From Ensifer sp. LC163 (GTDB lineage Bacteria; Pseudomonadota; Alphaproteobacteria; Rhizobiales; Rhizobiaceae): a stretch of 64,000 bases of DNA. Below are positions 9,052-18,913 of the stretch, one piece after another (position 1 is the first letter of the stretch; every line of letters begins with the position of its first letter). The position numbers and the translations under genes are program-made. Location of the stretch: the NCBI RefSeq assembly GCF_001695855.1, contig NZ_MBSS01000023.1, positions 372,001 to 436,000 of the forward strand, given 5' to 3'. The notes below the pieces were generated by a model. The model saw nothing but the letters and a program-made list of their open reading frames with translations, did no database searches and was not told where the DNA came from.

Positions 9052-10814
9052 TCAGGAGGAGCGGCGGAGTTTTTCCGCCGCCAGGAGAAGGGTTGTCACG
9101 ACGATGAAGACGACGACCGAAACCGCCGCGAGCGTCGGGTTGAGCTGAAGGATCATGTCATCCCACATCTGCTTCGGCAGGGTCGTCTTGACGCCGCCGC
9201 TGACGAAAATTGCCACGGTCAGCTCATCGAACGAGGTGATGAAGGCAAAGAGGAACGCCGCCGTCAGGCCGCTCTTGATCAGCGGCACCGTGACGAAGCG
9301 CAGCGCCTGGACGCGGTTTGCTCCGAGCGTCGCGGCCGCCTGATCGAGCCGCCAGTCATAGCTCTTCAGGACCGCGGCGATGGCGACGAAGGCGAAGGGC
9401 AGCGCCAGCACCGTGTGGCCGATCACCAGACCGACGTCGGTGGCGACCAGTCCCATCTGGGCGAAGAGATAGAACAGGCCGACGGCGATGACGATGCGCG
9501 GCACGATCATCGGCGCCAGGAAAAAGGCAAAGATGACGCCCCGCCAGCGCGAGCGCGAGCGGGCAAGCGCCAGCGCCGCAAAGCCACCGATCACCGTTGC
9601 AACGATGGCCGTCGCGAAGGCGACGCCGAACGAGCGGATCGTTGCCGCAACCCAGAGATCCGAGGTGAAGTAGGTCCTGAACCATTCCAGGCCATAACCC
9701 GGCGGCGGGAACTCGAGGAACTGCGAACTGGTAAAGGCGATCGGCAGGACGACAAGCGTCGGCAGCATCAGAAAGGCGAACATCAGGAGGCTGTAGATGC
9801 CGAGCATGCGGCTTGAAACCGCGGCCCCCAGCAGCCGGTGGCTGCCGGCCGAAATGGCGCTGCTGACGCTTGCCACCCGATCGAGGATCGCTAGGCCAAG
9901 GGCGCGTAGGAAACCCGTGCCGCCGGCCTTGCCGTCGGACGGTTCGCCCGACAGGCTGGAGAGACCGAACACCCGGTCGTAAAGCCAGCACGTCACCAGT
10001 GCCGCCGCCAGCATCATGGCGGCGAGAGCCCCGGCGAAAGCCCAGTTCAGGATCTCCTGAACCTGCACGATGATCAGCTGCGCGAGCATCGTCTGCTGGC
10101 GTCCGCCAAGCAGCGCCGGAACGATGAAGAAGCCGAGCGAGGATATGAACGTCAGCAGGCCGGCAGCCGCAGCACCCGGAAGCGAAAGCGGGAAATAGAC
10201 GAGCCAGAAGCCCTTTGCAGGCGTCGCGCCCAGCGTCCCCGACGCCTGCGTCAGCCGGCGATCGATGCCGGTCATCACGGGCAGCATGGTGAGGATGGCA
10301 AGCGGAACCATGGCATGGATCATGCCGATCATCACGCCGAGTTCGTTGTGCAATAGCTCGAGCGGCTGGCTGAGCACGCCGGTTCCAAGACCGATCTGGT
10401 TGATGATGCCGGTGCGGCCCAGCACGATGACCCAGGCAAAACTCTTGACGAGGTAGCTCGTCCAGAACGGAACCATGACGAGCAGGATCATGGTGCCGCG
10501 CGTCCGGTCCGGCAGGCGCGACAGCCAGTAGGCCAGGGGATAGCCGAGCAGCAGGGAGAAGAGCGTCGTCAGCCCGGCGATGCGGAACGTGATCAACAGG
10601 ACACGGAAATAGACGTCCGTCTCAAAAATCCTGGAATAGTGGCTGGCGGTCATGGCTCCGGTGTCCGCATCCTCCAGGCTGAGGCCCATCAGCCTTGCGA
10701 CGGGGACAAGGAAGAAAATCAGGAGAAAGGCGATGCCGGGGGCCGCCAGCCAAAGCGGCCCAAGGCGGAAGCGGTCGGGGCGGTGAGCACGCGTGGTGGT
10801 AACAGCCGTGGCGT

Positions 10815-10818
<4 letters not shown>
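9052..10818 (-). CDS. ABC transporter permease, fused PotB-PotC type
   Basis: 588 aa inner-membrane protein with two complete permease halves. The first (residues about 18-290) carries an EAA-like loop (TLGATPAKGFWLVYFPLSLPG). The second (about 330-585) carries its own (TLGANRVQALRFVTVPL). Each half has about six hydrophobic segments. In spermidine/putrescine importers these halves are usually two proteins. The stop overlaps nothing, but the start overlaps the ATPase gene by 4 bp. It forms one importer with the adjacent ATPase and binding protein. Confidence 0.9.
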
Positions 10819-11894
<1,076 letters not shown>

Positions 11895-11905
11895 CAGATT
11901 TCCCC

Positions 11906-12982
11906 TTAACCCAGGATCCAGGCGTTGAACCGCTCGGTCATTTCGGAACGGTTGGCGCTCCACCAGTCTTCCCGCGCAATGGTCATGACCTTCAGATTGG
12001 CCTCGGAAGTCGGGAGAGCCGCGGCGCGTTCTGCCGGGATATGCTCATAGGCCCTCAGGTTCGTCGGACCGTAGGCGAGGAATTCGGTAAAGAGCGCCTG
12101 CTGCTTCGGGTCGGCGCAGAACCTGACGAACTGCCGGGCGATGTCGGCGCGCGGCGACCCCTTGGGAATGCCCCATCCCTCGATCGAGTAGAGCCCCTGG
12201 TTCCAGCCGATCTTGACCGGCGCACCGCCATCGATGACCGCCTGAGCCCGGGCGTTCCACAGGGCGATCAGGTCGACTTCGCCGCTCTGGATCAACTGGC
12301 TCGACTGCGCGCCGCCGGTCCACCAGACATCGACATGCGGCTTGATCTTTTCGAGGCTGGCATAGGCGCGCTCGATGTCGAGCGGGTAGAGTTCGGCGAG
12401 CGGCACGCCATCGGCAAGCAGCGCCTGCTCCAACGTATCGATCGGGTTCTTGCGCAGGGCGCGACGGCCGGGGAATTTCTCGACATTCCAGAAATCGGCC
12501 CAGGAACTCGGGCCCTTGGCCGCGTCGAAGCGGTCGGTGCGATAGGCCATGATGGTGGAATAGACATCGACGCCGAGCCACAGTTCAGTCAGGGCATCGG
12601 GCATCAACCCGGGCACATCGGCTGCCGGCAGGTTGATCGGCTCAAGCAGGTCGCGCTTTTCCAGAATGTCGCGAGCCGAAAGCGTTAGCGTGCAGACGTC
12701 CCAGCTATAGGACTGGGTCTCGGCCATCGCCCGGAACTGCGCGGTCGGTTCGGCATCGCGGGCGACATTGATGACCTTGATGCCGGTCGCCTGTTCGAAG
12801 GGGTCGTAGAATGCCTTGCGGTAGCCGGGGCTGTAGGGGCCGCCGGGATCGGCGACGGTCAGCGCTTCGGCGGCAAAGGCCGATCGTGTGAACACGGCAG
12901 GCGCGGCCAGGGCAACGCCAAGGCCTCCGCCGATTTTCAGCAGGCTGCGGCGGTCAATCAGAATTCGTTTGTTGTTGGTCAT
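11906..12982 (-). CDS. ABC transporter periplasmic substrate-binding protein (Tat-exported)
   Basis: 358 aa. The N terminus has a twin-arginine signal (IDRRSLLKIGGG, then a hydrophobic stretch ending near AFAAE), so it is probably exported folded. The mature part belongs to the PotD/AfuA-like cluster of type-2 binding proteins (SYSWDVCTLTLSARDILEK, GWGIPKGSPRADIARQFV). It is the first transporter gene, 11 bp before the ATPase gene. The ligand is likely a small charged organic molecule; polyamine-like by family, unproven. Confidence 0.9.
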   Translation of the reverse strand: MTNNKRILIDRRSLLKIGGGLGVALAAPAVFTRSAFAAEALTVADPGGPYSPGYRKAFYDPFEQATGIKVINVARDAEPTAQFRAMAETQSYSWDVCTLTLSARDILEKRDLLEPINLPAADVPGLMPDALTELWLGVDVYSTIMAYRTDRFDAAKGPSSWADFWNVEKFPGRRALRKNPIDTLEQALLADGVPLAELYPLDIERAYASLEKIKPHVDVWWTGGAQSSQLIQSGEVDLIALWNARAQAVIDGGAPVKIGWNQGLYSIEGWGIPKGSPRADIARQFVRFCADPKQQALFTEFLAYGPTNLRAYEHIPAERAAALPTSEANLKVMTIAREDWWSANRSEMTERFNAWILG

Positions 12983-13039
12983 TGTTCTACCCTCTTGTTT
13001 TGGATTGCATGCCGCCTCCCATAAGCGGCTTGACCTTCG

Positions 13040-13810
13040 TCAGGCCTTGCTTGCTGCACGCCGTGCGAGAAACTGTTCCATCATCCGCGCCGGTTCGCCG
13101 GAGGCGTAGGCTTCGCGCTGGATGCGAGCGCCGGCTTCGAGGCAGTCGCGGAAACCAGCCTCTGTCATCTCCCTGAAGCGCTGTTTGTCAAGCCGCATGG
13201 CGACCGGCGGCTTGGCGGCGAGTTCGCGCGCGAGCGAGAGCGCTTCGTCCATGACGCGTTCCTGCGGCACGACGCGGTTGATGATGCCGATGGCGTGGCA
13301 TTCATCCGACTGCATCAGACGGCCGCTGAGCGTCAGGTCGATGGTGCGGGAAAGGCCGATCATCTCGCGCATCATCCACGGACCCGTGGTGCTGGCGATG
13401 CCGGAGTTGATTTCCGGTTGCCCCATGCGCACGCCCGGATGAGCGATGCGGAAATCGCAGAGAAGTGCCACCTGAAACGCGGAACCGGCCGCGACGCCGT
13501 TCAGCGCGGCGATCAACGGCTTCGACAGCGCGCGCATCGCATCATAGAGCCGCTCCCATTCGCCCACCCACTCCTGGCCACGGGCGGCGTCGAACGTGCG
13601 GGTCTCGTTCAGATCCTGTCCCGCACTAAACGCACGGTCGCCGGCGCCGGTGAGGATAATGGCGCGGACCGCCTCGTCTTCTTCGAAAGTCTTGAAGGCA
13701 GCAACCAGTTGCTGGCGCATCGGGCTGTGCCAGGCATTGAGGATTTCGGGGCGGTTCAGCGTGATGACGCCGACCTCGCCACGCCGTTCTGTCAGGATGA
13801 AGCGGTCCAT
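13040..13810 (-). CDS. Enoyl-CoA hydratase/isomerase (crotonase) family protein
   Basis: 256 aa from the ATG at 13810, with GGAG 7 bp upstream. A start at 13831 is possible. The oxyanion-hole segments are FSAGQDLNE and ALNGVAAGSAFQVAL. The usual GGG of the second is changed to GSA. A glutamate in the GQPEINSGI stretch is in the catalytic region. Crotonases act on acyl-CoA thioesters, which fits the acyl-CoA ligase in the same operon. It is the first gene of that operon and diverges from the IclR gene. Confidence 0.88.
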   Translation of the reverse strand: MDRFILTERRGEVGVITLNRPEILNAWHSPMRQQLVAAFKTFEEDEAVRAIILTGAGDRAFSAGQDLNETRTFDAARGQEWVGEWERLYDAMRALSKPLIAALNGVAAGSAFQVALLCDFRIAHPGVRMGQPEINSGIASTTGPWMMREMIGLSRTIDLTLSGRLMQSDECHAIGIINRVVPQERVMDEALSLARELAAKPPVAMRLDKQRFREMTEAGFRDCLEAGARIQREAYASGEPARMMEQFLARRAASKA

Positions 13811-13832
13811 GATTTTCTCCGTTGCAATCAAA

Positions 13833-13855
13833 CAACTATTGCAATGCGATAATTG
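13833..13855. promoter_or_regulatory. Inverted repeat in the crotonase-IclR intergenic region (likely operator)
   Basis: CAACTATTGC, a 3-bp spacer and GCGATAATTG form an inverted repeat matching at 8 of 10 positions. It lies 23 bp upstream of the crotonase start and about 100 bp upstream of the IclR start. IclR proteins commonly bind such sites between themselves and their target operon. Confidence 0.5.
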
Positions 13856-13958
13856 TTATGTCATAGTGTGATTATGTTTATTTTAGCTGTCAAGCACCTT
13901 TTCCGATGCTTGGCGATTCTGTTATCGATATGTGGGAAACCGCGGGAATCGGGGATAC

Positions 13959-14783
13959 ATGGCGCGCAAGGCGAACAAGGCTGCAGCAGACGAACGCGAA
14001 ACGTCGGGAGAAGACCGCGATCCCTTGCTGGTGCAATCGGTCGAGAAAGCCTTCAGGGTTCTCAGAGCCTTCGATGGCCGCCGCCCGAACCTCAGCCTGT
14101 CACAGATAGCGGAAGAAACGGGGCTCGACATGAGCGCCGCCCAGCGCTTCACGCACACGCTCGCCAAGCTCGGTTATCTCGGCAAGAATCCTGACACCAA
14201 GCGCTTTGAGCTGACGGTCAAGGCGCTCGATTTCGGTTACCACTACACGCGCGCCAGCGGCTTCGTCGAACGCGGCATGCCCTATCTCCTGCACTTAAGC
14301 AAAGCGACCGAAGAAACGGTCAACCTGACCGTGCTCGACGATACGGACATTGTGTTCGTATCGCGCTTCATGAGCCGTCACGTGCTCAACAACGACGTCA
14401 TCACCGGCACTCGGCTGCCGGCCTATTGTACGGCGCCGGGCATCGCCATCCTCTCGTGCCTGCCGGAGGACGTCGCGCACGCGATCCTGGAAAAGTCGGA
14501 TCTCTATCCGTTTACGCCCCATACGACATGGGACATCGACGCGCTGAAGAAAAAGCTGAAGCAATCCGCGACCAAGGGCTACGCCACCGCATTCGAGGAA
14601 TACTTCCACGGCGACCTGTCGATCGCCGCGCCGGTGCTGGACGCCAACGGCACGCCCTACGGCGCGATCAACATCGCGGTATCCCGCAGCCGCTACACGC
14701 CGGAAGAAACCGAAGAACGCTTCGCCTCGCTGGTGACCGCTGCCGCGCGTTCGATCTCGCTGGTTGGCGGCGCGCGCAGATAG
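13959..14783 (+). CDS. IclR-family transcriptional regulator
   Basis: 274 aa from the ATG at 13959 (CGGGGAT upstream). A GTG at 13932 would add nine residues. The N-terminal winged helix (residues about 25-85: SQIAEETGLDMSAAQRFTHT) is followed by an IclR effector domain (GMPYLLHLSKATEETVNLTV; PAYCTAPGIAILSCLPE). It is divergent from the crotonase-ABC-ligase-proC operon, which it most likely controls. The general fold resembles PcaR/PobR-type regulators of carbon-source catabolism. Confidence 0.9.
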   Translation: MARKANKAAADERETSGEDRDPLLVQSVEKAFRVLRAFDGRRPNLSLSQIAEETGLDMSAAQRFTHTLAKLGYLGKNPDTKRFELTVKALDFGYHYTRASGFVERGMPYLLHLSKATEETVNLTVLDDTDIVFVSRFMSRHVLNNDVITGTRLPAYCTAPGIAILSCLPEDVAHAILEKSDLYPFTPHTTWDIDALKKKLKQSATKGYATAFEEYFHGDLSIAAPVLDANGTPYGAINIAVSRSRYTPEETEERFASLVTAAARSISLVGGARR

Positions 14784-14805
14784 CTATCCAGCGTGGGGCC
14801 GTGTC

Positions 14806-15711
14806 TCAGACGACGCTCTTCGCCTCGTGCCCGATGATATCTCCCAACCGGCGGGCACCCGGTCCGGCCCCATCGGGGTCGGGATAGACCAGATACATCG
14901 CGCCCCACCGCTCCGCCCCTTCCCGAAGCGGCAGGGGCTTGAGCTGGCCCGCGGCCAGTTCTTCGCGGATCCAGTCTTCCGGATACCAGGCAAAGCCCAT
15001 GCCCATGCAGGCGGCGCGGATGGATGTCGATTTGTGGCTGACCGTGAGCCTCTGCTCGGTCACGTTCCAGACACTATGGCGCACCCGTTGCAGCCCGCTG
15101 TCGCGGATGACGAGATGGCGATGCCCCTTCAGATCTTCCATCGCCAGCTCGCGGCCGATCTGATGCAGCGGATGGAACGGGGCGGCGGCCGCGATCGCCC
15201 GATAGCGCATCAGCACCTCGCCCCTATGGCCTGCCGGAAGAGTATCGGCGCAGATGGCAAGGTCGACGGCGCCTGAGAGCAACAGTTCGTCCGTGCCGCC
15301 CATGACCGTTTCGAAGAACTCGATGCGCGTCTCCGGGTATTCGGCCCCGAACTGATCCAGACAGCGCAGCAGGAGCCAGGTGGGAAACAGCCCCTCGACC
15401 GCGAGGCGGAGTTCCTGCTCCTGACCCTTGGCGAGGTTCCTCGCCGCCCGCTCAAGCCTCAGCGCTTCATCGACGAGCGATTTGCCGCGCCGGTAGAGAA
15501 CATGGCCCTGGCGCGTGAGCAGGGCCTTGCGGCCCTCGATCTCGAACACCGAAACACCCAGACGCTCCTCAATCTGCCGGATCGCGTAGCTGATCGTCGA
15601 TTGCGATTTGTGCAGCGCTTCGGCCGCCTGTGCGAAGCCTCCGGCCTCCACGACCGCGACCAGCGCCTTCCATTGATCCAGGGAAATACGTGGCAACATA
15701 CATCTATCCAT
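14806..15711 (-). CDS. LysR-family transcriptional regulator
   Basis: 301 aa (297 if the second ATG at 15699 is used). The N-terminal helix-turn-helix (QWKALVAVVEAGGFAQAAEAL, then KSQSTISYAIRQIEERLG) is canonical, followed by a LysR substrate-binding domain. It ends 22 bp from the convergent IclR gene. It is divergent from a truncated quinone-reductase gene, its probable original target. The oxidoreductase at 16218 may now be under the same control. Confidence 0.9.
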   Translation of the reverse strand: MDRCMLPRISLDQWKALVAVVEAGGFAQAAEALHKSQSTISYAIRQIEERLGVSVFEIEGRKALLTRQGHVLYRRGKSLVDEALRLERAARNLAKGQEQELRLAVEGLFPTWLLLRCLDQFGAEYPETRIEFFETVMGGTDELLLSGAVDLAICADTLPAGHRGEVLMRYRAIAAAAPFHPLHQIGRELAMEDLKGHRHLVIRDSGLQRVRHSVWNVTEQRLTVSHKSTSIRAACMGMGFAWYPEDWIREELAAGQLKPLPLREGAERWGAMYLVYPDPDGAGPGARRLGDIIGHEAKSVV

Positions 15712-15728
15712 TCGATCATTTTGATCGA
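15712..15728. promoter_or_regulatory. Inverted repeat upstream of the LysR gene
   Basis: TCGATCA, a 3-bp spacer and TGATCGA form a perfect 7-bp inverted repeat that touches the LysR start and faces the divergent truncated reductase gene. It fits LysR autoregulation, but the T-N11-A consensus was not checked against other copies. Confidence 0.35.
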
Positions 15729-15796
15729 AAAATCGAACTTTTTTATCGATTCACTGGCTGGTTGTATAGCTGTCATACAGCAGACAGGAGATCGCC

Positions 15797-16069
15797 ATGC
15801 ATGTTCTCGTCGTAACAGCCGATCCGGGCAACCGCTCCTTCGCAGCGTCACTGGCAGAGCGCTACCTGGCAGGCATGCAAAGCCATGCCACGCCGGCCGT
15901 CGAACGAGCCGATCTTTTTGGCGAGGCTTTCGACCCTCGGATGGCGGAAGCAGATCTGGCGCTCTATCGCAGCGAGGGATCGGCCCATCTGCGCAACCTC
16001 GCGACCGCCTTACTGCATAATTCCTTAAATCGGATCCGATTTAAGGACAAAATTATGCAGCAAGTTTAA
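15797..16069 (+). pseudogene. Truncated NAD(P)H-dependent quinone oxidoreductase (flavodoxin-like fold), cut by a RIME element
   Basis: The first ~72 residues (MHVLVVTADPGNRSFAASLA; DLFGEAFDPRMAEADLALY) match the N-terminal third of the Flavodoxin_2 family, normally about 190-200 aa. From base 16013 the frame runs into a RIME palindrome, which contributes the last ~18 residues and the stop. No remnant of the missing two thirds is visible after the element. The start has a good AGGAGA site. The fragment lacks most of the NAD(P)H and flavin site and is very unlikely to be active. Confidence 0.8.
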
Positions 16070-16117
16070 AGCCTTACAGCGTCCTTTGCGCGTCATATTT
16101 GACGCGCGGCGCTGTAG
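16013..16117 (+). repeat. RIME-type palindromic element, copy A
   Basis: About 105 bp with two palindromes: CTGCATAATT/AATTATGCAG around a perfect CCTTAAATCGGATCCGATTTAAGG core, then ACAGCG...CGCTGT enclosing GCGCGTCA/TGACGCGC. It is near-identical in layout to the copies at 17342, 18732 and (inverted) 21695. The shape matches Rhizobium-specific intergenic mosaic elements (RIME1). Confidence 0.85.
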
Positions 16118-16217
16118 AACTCGGGCAAGGGCTCGGCGCAGGATACAGCACCCGCATTCGCACCACGGCTTCCTGATCCTCCTTCCCCAATCAACCTCCC
16201 TTACGAAAGGAATGACA

Positions 16218-17246
16218 ATGAGCACCACCACGCGCGAAATCCGCCTGAAGAGCCGGCCGCATGGCCTGCCGACCCCCGATAATTTTGATCTTGTCGAGAC
16301 GACATTGGCAGCGCCCTCGCCCGGCCAGCTGCTTGTGCGAAACACCTGGATGTCGGTCGACCCCTATATGCGTGGCCGCATGGTCGATCGCGAAACCTAT
16401 ATCCCTCCCTTCAAGCTCGGCGAAGCGCTGGAAGGTGCCGCCGTCGGCGTCGTCGAACGTTCGAACGATCCGGCATTTTCCATTGGTGATCGGGTGGTAC
16501 ATTTCTCCGGCTGGCGCGATCACGCCATCGTCACAGCAAGTGACGCAACCAGGATCACCGGCACGGACATCGCGCCGCAGACCTATCTGAGCGCACTCGG
16601 CTTTCCCGGTCTCACCGCCTATGCCGGGCTCATGCGGATCGCCGAGGTCAAGGCGGGCGAAACGATCTTCGTTTCCGCGGCGAGCGGCGCGGTCGGCAGC
16701 ATCGTCGCCCAGATCGCCAAGAGCAAAGGCTTGCGTGTCGTTGCCTCGGTTGGTTCAGCCGACAAGGCGAAGTGGCTCATCGACGAGGTCGGCGTCGACG
16801 CCGTCATCAACTACCGCGAAACGCCGGATCTGGTTGCGGCGCTGGCGCAGGCGGCCCCGGAAGGCATCGACATCTACTTCGACAATGTCGGCGGCAACCA
16901 TCTGGAAGCCGCGCTAGCGATCGCCAATGTCAATGCGCGGTTTGTGCTCTGCGGAATGATCTCCGGTTACAATGCCGAACAGCCGCAGGCAGGGCCATCG
17001 AACATCTTCGCCGCCATCGAAAAACGCATTCGTTTGCAAGGTCTCATCGGCGCCGACCATTTCGACCTGTCGGCGGATTTCAATCGCGATATGATCGGTT
17101 GGCTGAAAGCAGGACAGGTCAAGATCCGCGAAACCGTGGCCGATGGCCTCGAAAATGCACCGTCCGCCTTCATCGACCTCTTCAAGGGCGCAAACCACGG
17201 CAAGATGCTGGTGCGCCTGACGACGGACGCCGCCTTGTCAAGGTAA
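16218..17246 (+). CDS. NADP-dependent oxidoreductase (zinc-free MDR, leukotriene B4 12-hydroxydehydrogenase/CurA-like)
   Basis: 342 aa from the ATG at 16218, six bases after AAAGGA. The N-terminal half is the MDR catalytic domain (LLVRNTWMSVDPYMRGRM is the LTB4DH/CurA signature). The second half is a Rossmann fold with the coenzyme loop in FVSAASGAVGSIVAQIAKSKG. No zinc ligands are seen. Family members reduce enones or quinones with NADPH in the cytoplasm. It lies between RIME copies A and B, behind the truncated reductase. Confidence 0.9.
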   Translation: MSTTTREIRLKSRPHGLPTPDNFDLVETTLAAPSPGQLLVRNTWMSVDPYMRGRMVDRETYIPPFKLGEALEGAAVGVVERSNDPAFSIGDRVVHFSGWRDHAIVTASDATRITGTDIAPQTYLSALGFPGLTAYAGLMRIAEVKAGETIFVSAASGAVGSIVAQIAKSKGLRVVASVGSADKAKWLIDEVGVDAVINYRETPDLVAALAQAAPEGIDIYFDNVGGNHLEAALAIANVNARFVLCGMISGYNAEQPQAGPSNIFAAIEKRIRLQGLIGADHFDLSADFNRDMIGWLKAGQVKIRETVADGLENAPSAFIDLFKGANHGKMLVRLTTDAALSR

Positions 17247-17577
17247 TGCAAAGTCCGGAGGTTCGCCGCGTTGTCTCCACCGCCTGTCCTCCAGGGCGGT
17301 GGAGAACGTCGACCGACCTGCAGGCGGCACCAGCCGCGCTACTGCCTGTTTCCTTAAATCCTATCCGATTTAAGGATGAAAACATGCAGCATTCAAAGTG
17401 CTACAGCGACCTTTGCGCGTCTGGTACGACGCGCGGCGCTGTAGCGACGCGAACATCTCCCGTCTTTTGTATTTTAGTAGCTGGACACAGCCGGAGCGCG
17501 CCTTCACATTCCCTGCCAATATCAAAGCTCGATCGGCGGCGCGCCGCGGGCAAACTTTCTGCTGTGGGATGTTGGGC
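17247..17577. other. Intergenic stretch containing RIME copy B
   Basis: No credible gene. The only structured part is the RIME at 17342-17444. A small GC hairpin (GTCCTCCAGGGCGGTGGA) lies just before it. The rest is leader for the M20 amidohydrolase. Confidence 0.6.
17342..17444 (+). repeat. RIME-type palindromic element, copy B
   Basis: 103 bp in the same orientation as copy A. CCTTAAATC...GATTTAAGG forms the first palindrome and CTACAGCG...CGCTGTAG around GCGCGTC/GACGCGC the second. The first palindrome may also end transcription from the upstream oxidoreductase gene. Confidence 0.85.
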
Positions 17578-18747
17578 ATGTTTTTGAATGGTGGCGAACT
17601 GGACGAGATCATCACGTTTCGGCGCGAGCTTCACCGCAAGCCGGAGCTTTCGGGCGAAGAGATCGAGACAGCCGCGATGGTGACACGGGCGCTGCAGTCG
17701 AGCGAACCGGACGCGATCGTCACCGGCCTGGGCGGGCACGGGGTTGCTGCCATCTATCAGGGAACGGCCGACGGTCCGACGGTGATGATCCGCGCCGAAC
17801 TCGACGCGTTGCCGATCGAGGAGCTTTCCACCGTACCCCACCGATCCGAAATCGCCGGCAAGGGACATCTCTGCGGACATGACGGCCACACGGCAATCCT
17901 GATGGCTCTGGCCAAAGGGCTCGCCCACAAAAGGCCGGCACGCGGACGGACAATCCTGCTTTTCCAACCCGCCGAAGAGAACGGCGCCGGTGCCGCGGCC
18001 GTATTGGCTGACGCGAAATTCGCGACGCTGAAGCCTGACTTCGTGTTCTCGCTGCATAACTTTCCCGGCCTGCCGCTCGGTCACGTCGCCTTGGCCGAAG
18101 GGCCGGTCAATTGCGCGTCGCGCGGCATGAAGATCACGCTCTCCGGCAAGACGGCACATGCGTCCTGCCCCGAAGACGGCATAGCGCCGACTTTCGCCAT
18201 GGCCCACCTCCTGGCTGATCTGACCGGGCTTGGCAGCGGTGGCTCACTGGATGCTGATTTCACCCTCGTTACCGTTACCCATGCCCGCCTCGGCGAACCC
18301 GCCTTCGGCATCAGCCCCAGCCATGCCGAGATCTGGGCAACACTGCGGACCCTGACCGACGACCGCATGGGCGACCTGATGCAGCGCGCCGAAGTGTTGG
18401 TCCACAAACACGCGACCGCAAGTCGGCTCACGCCGTCAATCAGCTACGAAGACATCTTCCATCATTGCAGCAATGCACCGTTGACCGTCGACGAACTGCG
18501 TCGCGCCCTTCGCGAGGAAGGGATCAGCCAGGATGCGGGCCCGACGGCGCTGCCGATGAAAGCGTCGGAAGATTTCGGCCTCTTCGGCCGTGTCGCCCCC
18601 TCGGCCATGTTCTTTCTCGGGGCAGGTGAGAACCATCCTCGCCTGCACAATCCGGACTATGATTTTCCCGACGCACTGATCGAGGTGGGTGCGCGCGCTT
18701 TCATGCGGACGATCCGTAACCTGCTGGGCTACTGCATAATTCCTTAA
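17578..18747 (+). CDS. M20-family metal-dependent amidohydrolase/peptidase
   Basis: 389 aa; the ATG at 17569 is nearly as likely. Metal-site motifs of the HipO/AbgB family are present: LCGHDGHTAILMALAKGL, FQPAEENGAG and HNFPGLPLGHVA, with the dimerisation insert in between. It would hydrolyse an N-acyl amino acid or similar amide in the cytoplasm. The last six residues (GYCIIP) and the stop codon come from RIME copy C, so the natural C terminus has been replaced. It is probably still active, because all metal ligands are upstream. Confidence 0.88.
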   Translation: MFLNGGELDEIITFRRELHRKPELSGEEIETAAMVTRALQSSEPDAIVTGLGGHGVAAIYQGTADGPTVMIRAELDALPIEELSTVPHRSEIAGKGHLCGHDGHTAILMALAKGLAHKRPARGRTILLFQPAEENGAGAAAVLADAKFATLKPDFVFSLHNFPGLPLGHVALAEGPVNCASRGMKITLSGKTAHASCPEDGIAPTFAMAHLLADLTGLGSGGSLDADFTLVTVTHARLGEPAFGISPSHAEIWATLRTLTDDRMGDLMQRAEVLVHKHATASRLTPSISYEDIFHHCSNAPLTVDELRRALREEGISQDAGPTALPMKASEDFGLFGRVAPSAMFFLGAGENHPRLHNPDYDFPDALIEVGARAFMRTIRNLLGYCIIP

Positions 18748-18833
18748 ATCGGAAACGATCTGAGGAGAGAATTATGCAACAGATTTCAAGCGTTACAGCG
18801 TCCTTTGCGCGTCATATTTGACGCTCGGCACAG
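18732..18833 (+). repeat. RIME-type palindromic element, copy C (degenerate 3' end)
   Basis: Same orientation as A and B. The first palindrome is decayed on its right arm (GATCTGAGGAGAG instead of GATTTAAGG). The second palindrome loses its final arm (ACGCTCGGCACAGG instead of GACGCGCGGCGCTGTAG). It looks older than copies A and B. It overlaps the end of the amidohydrolase gene by 16 bp. Confidence 0.8.
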
Positions 18834-18913
18834 GTTGAGTCGCATCGCCAAGTGGCGCAACGCGCGACGGCGCATTGGCAGCGTATCTGTCAATCGCCTC
18901 AGTGCGCGACCGG

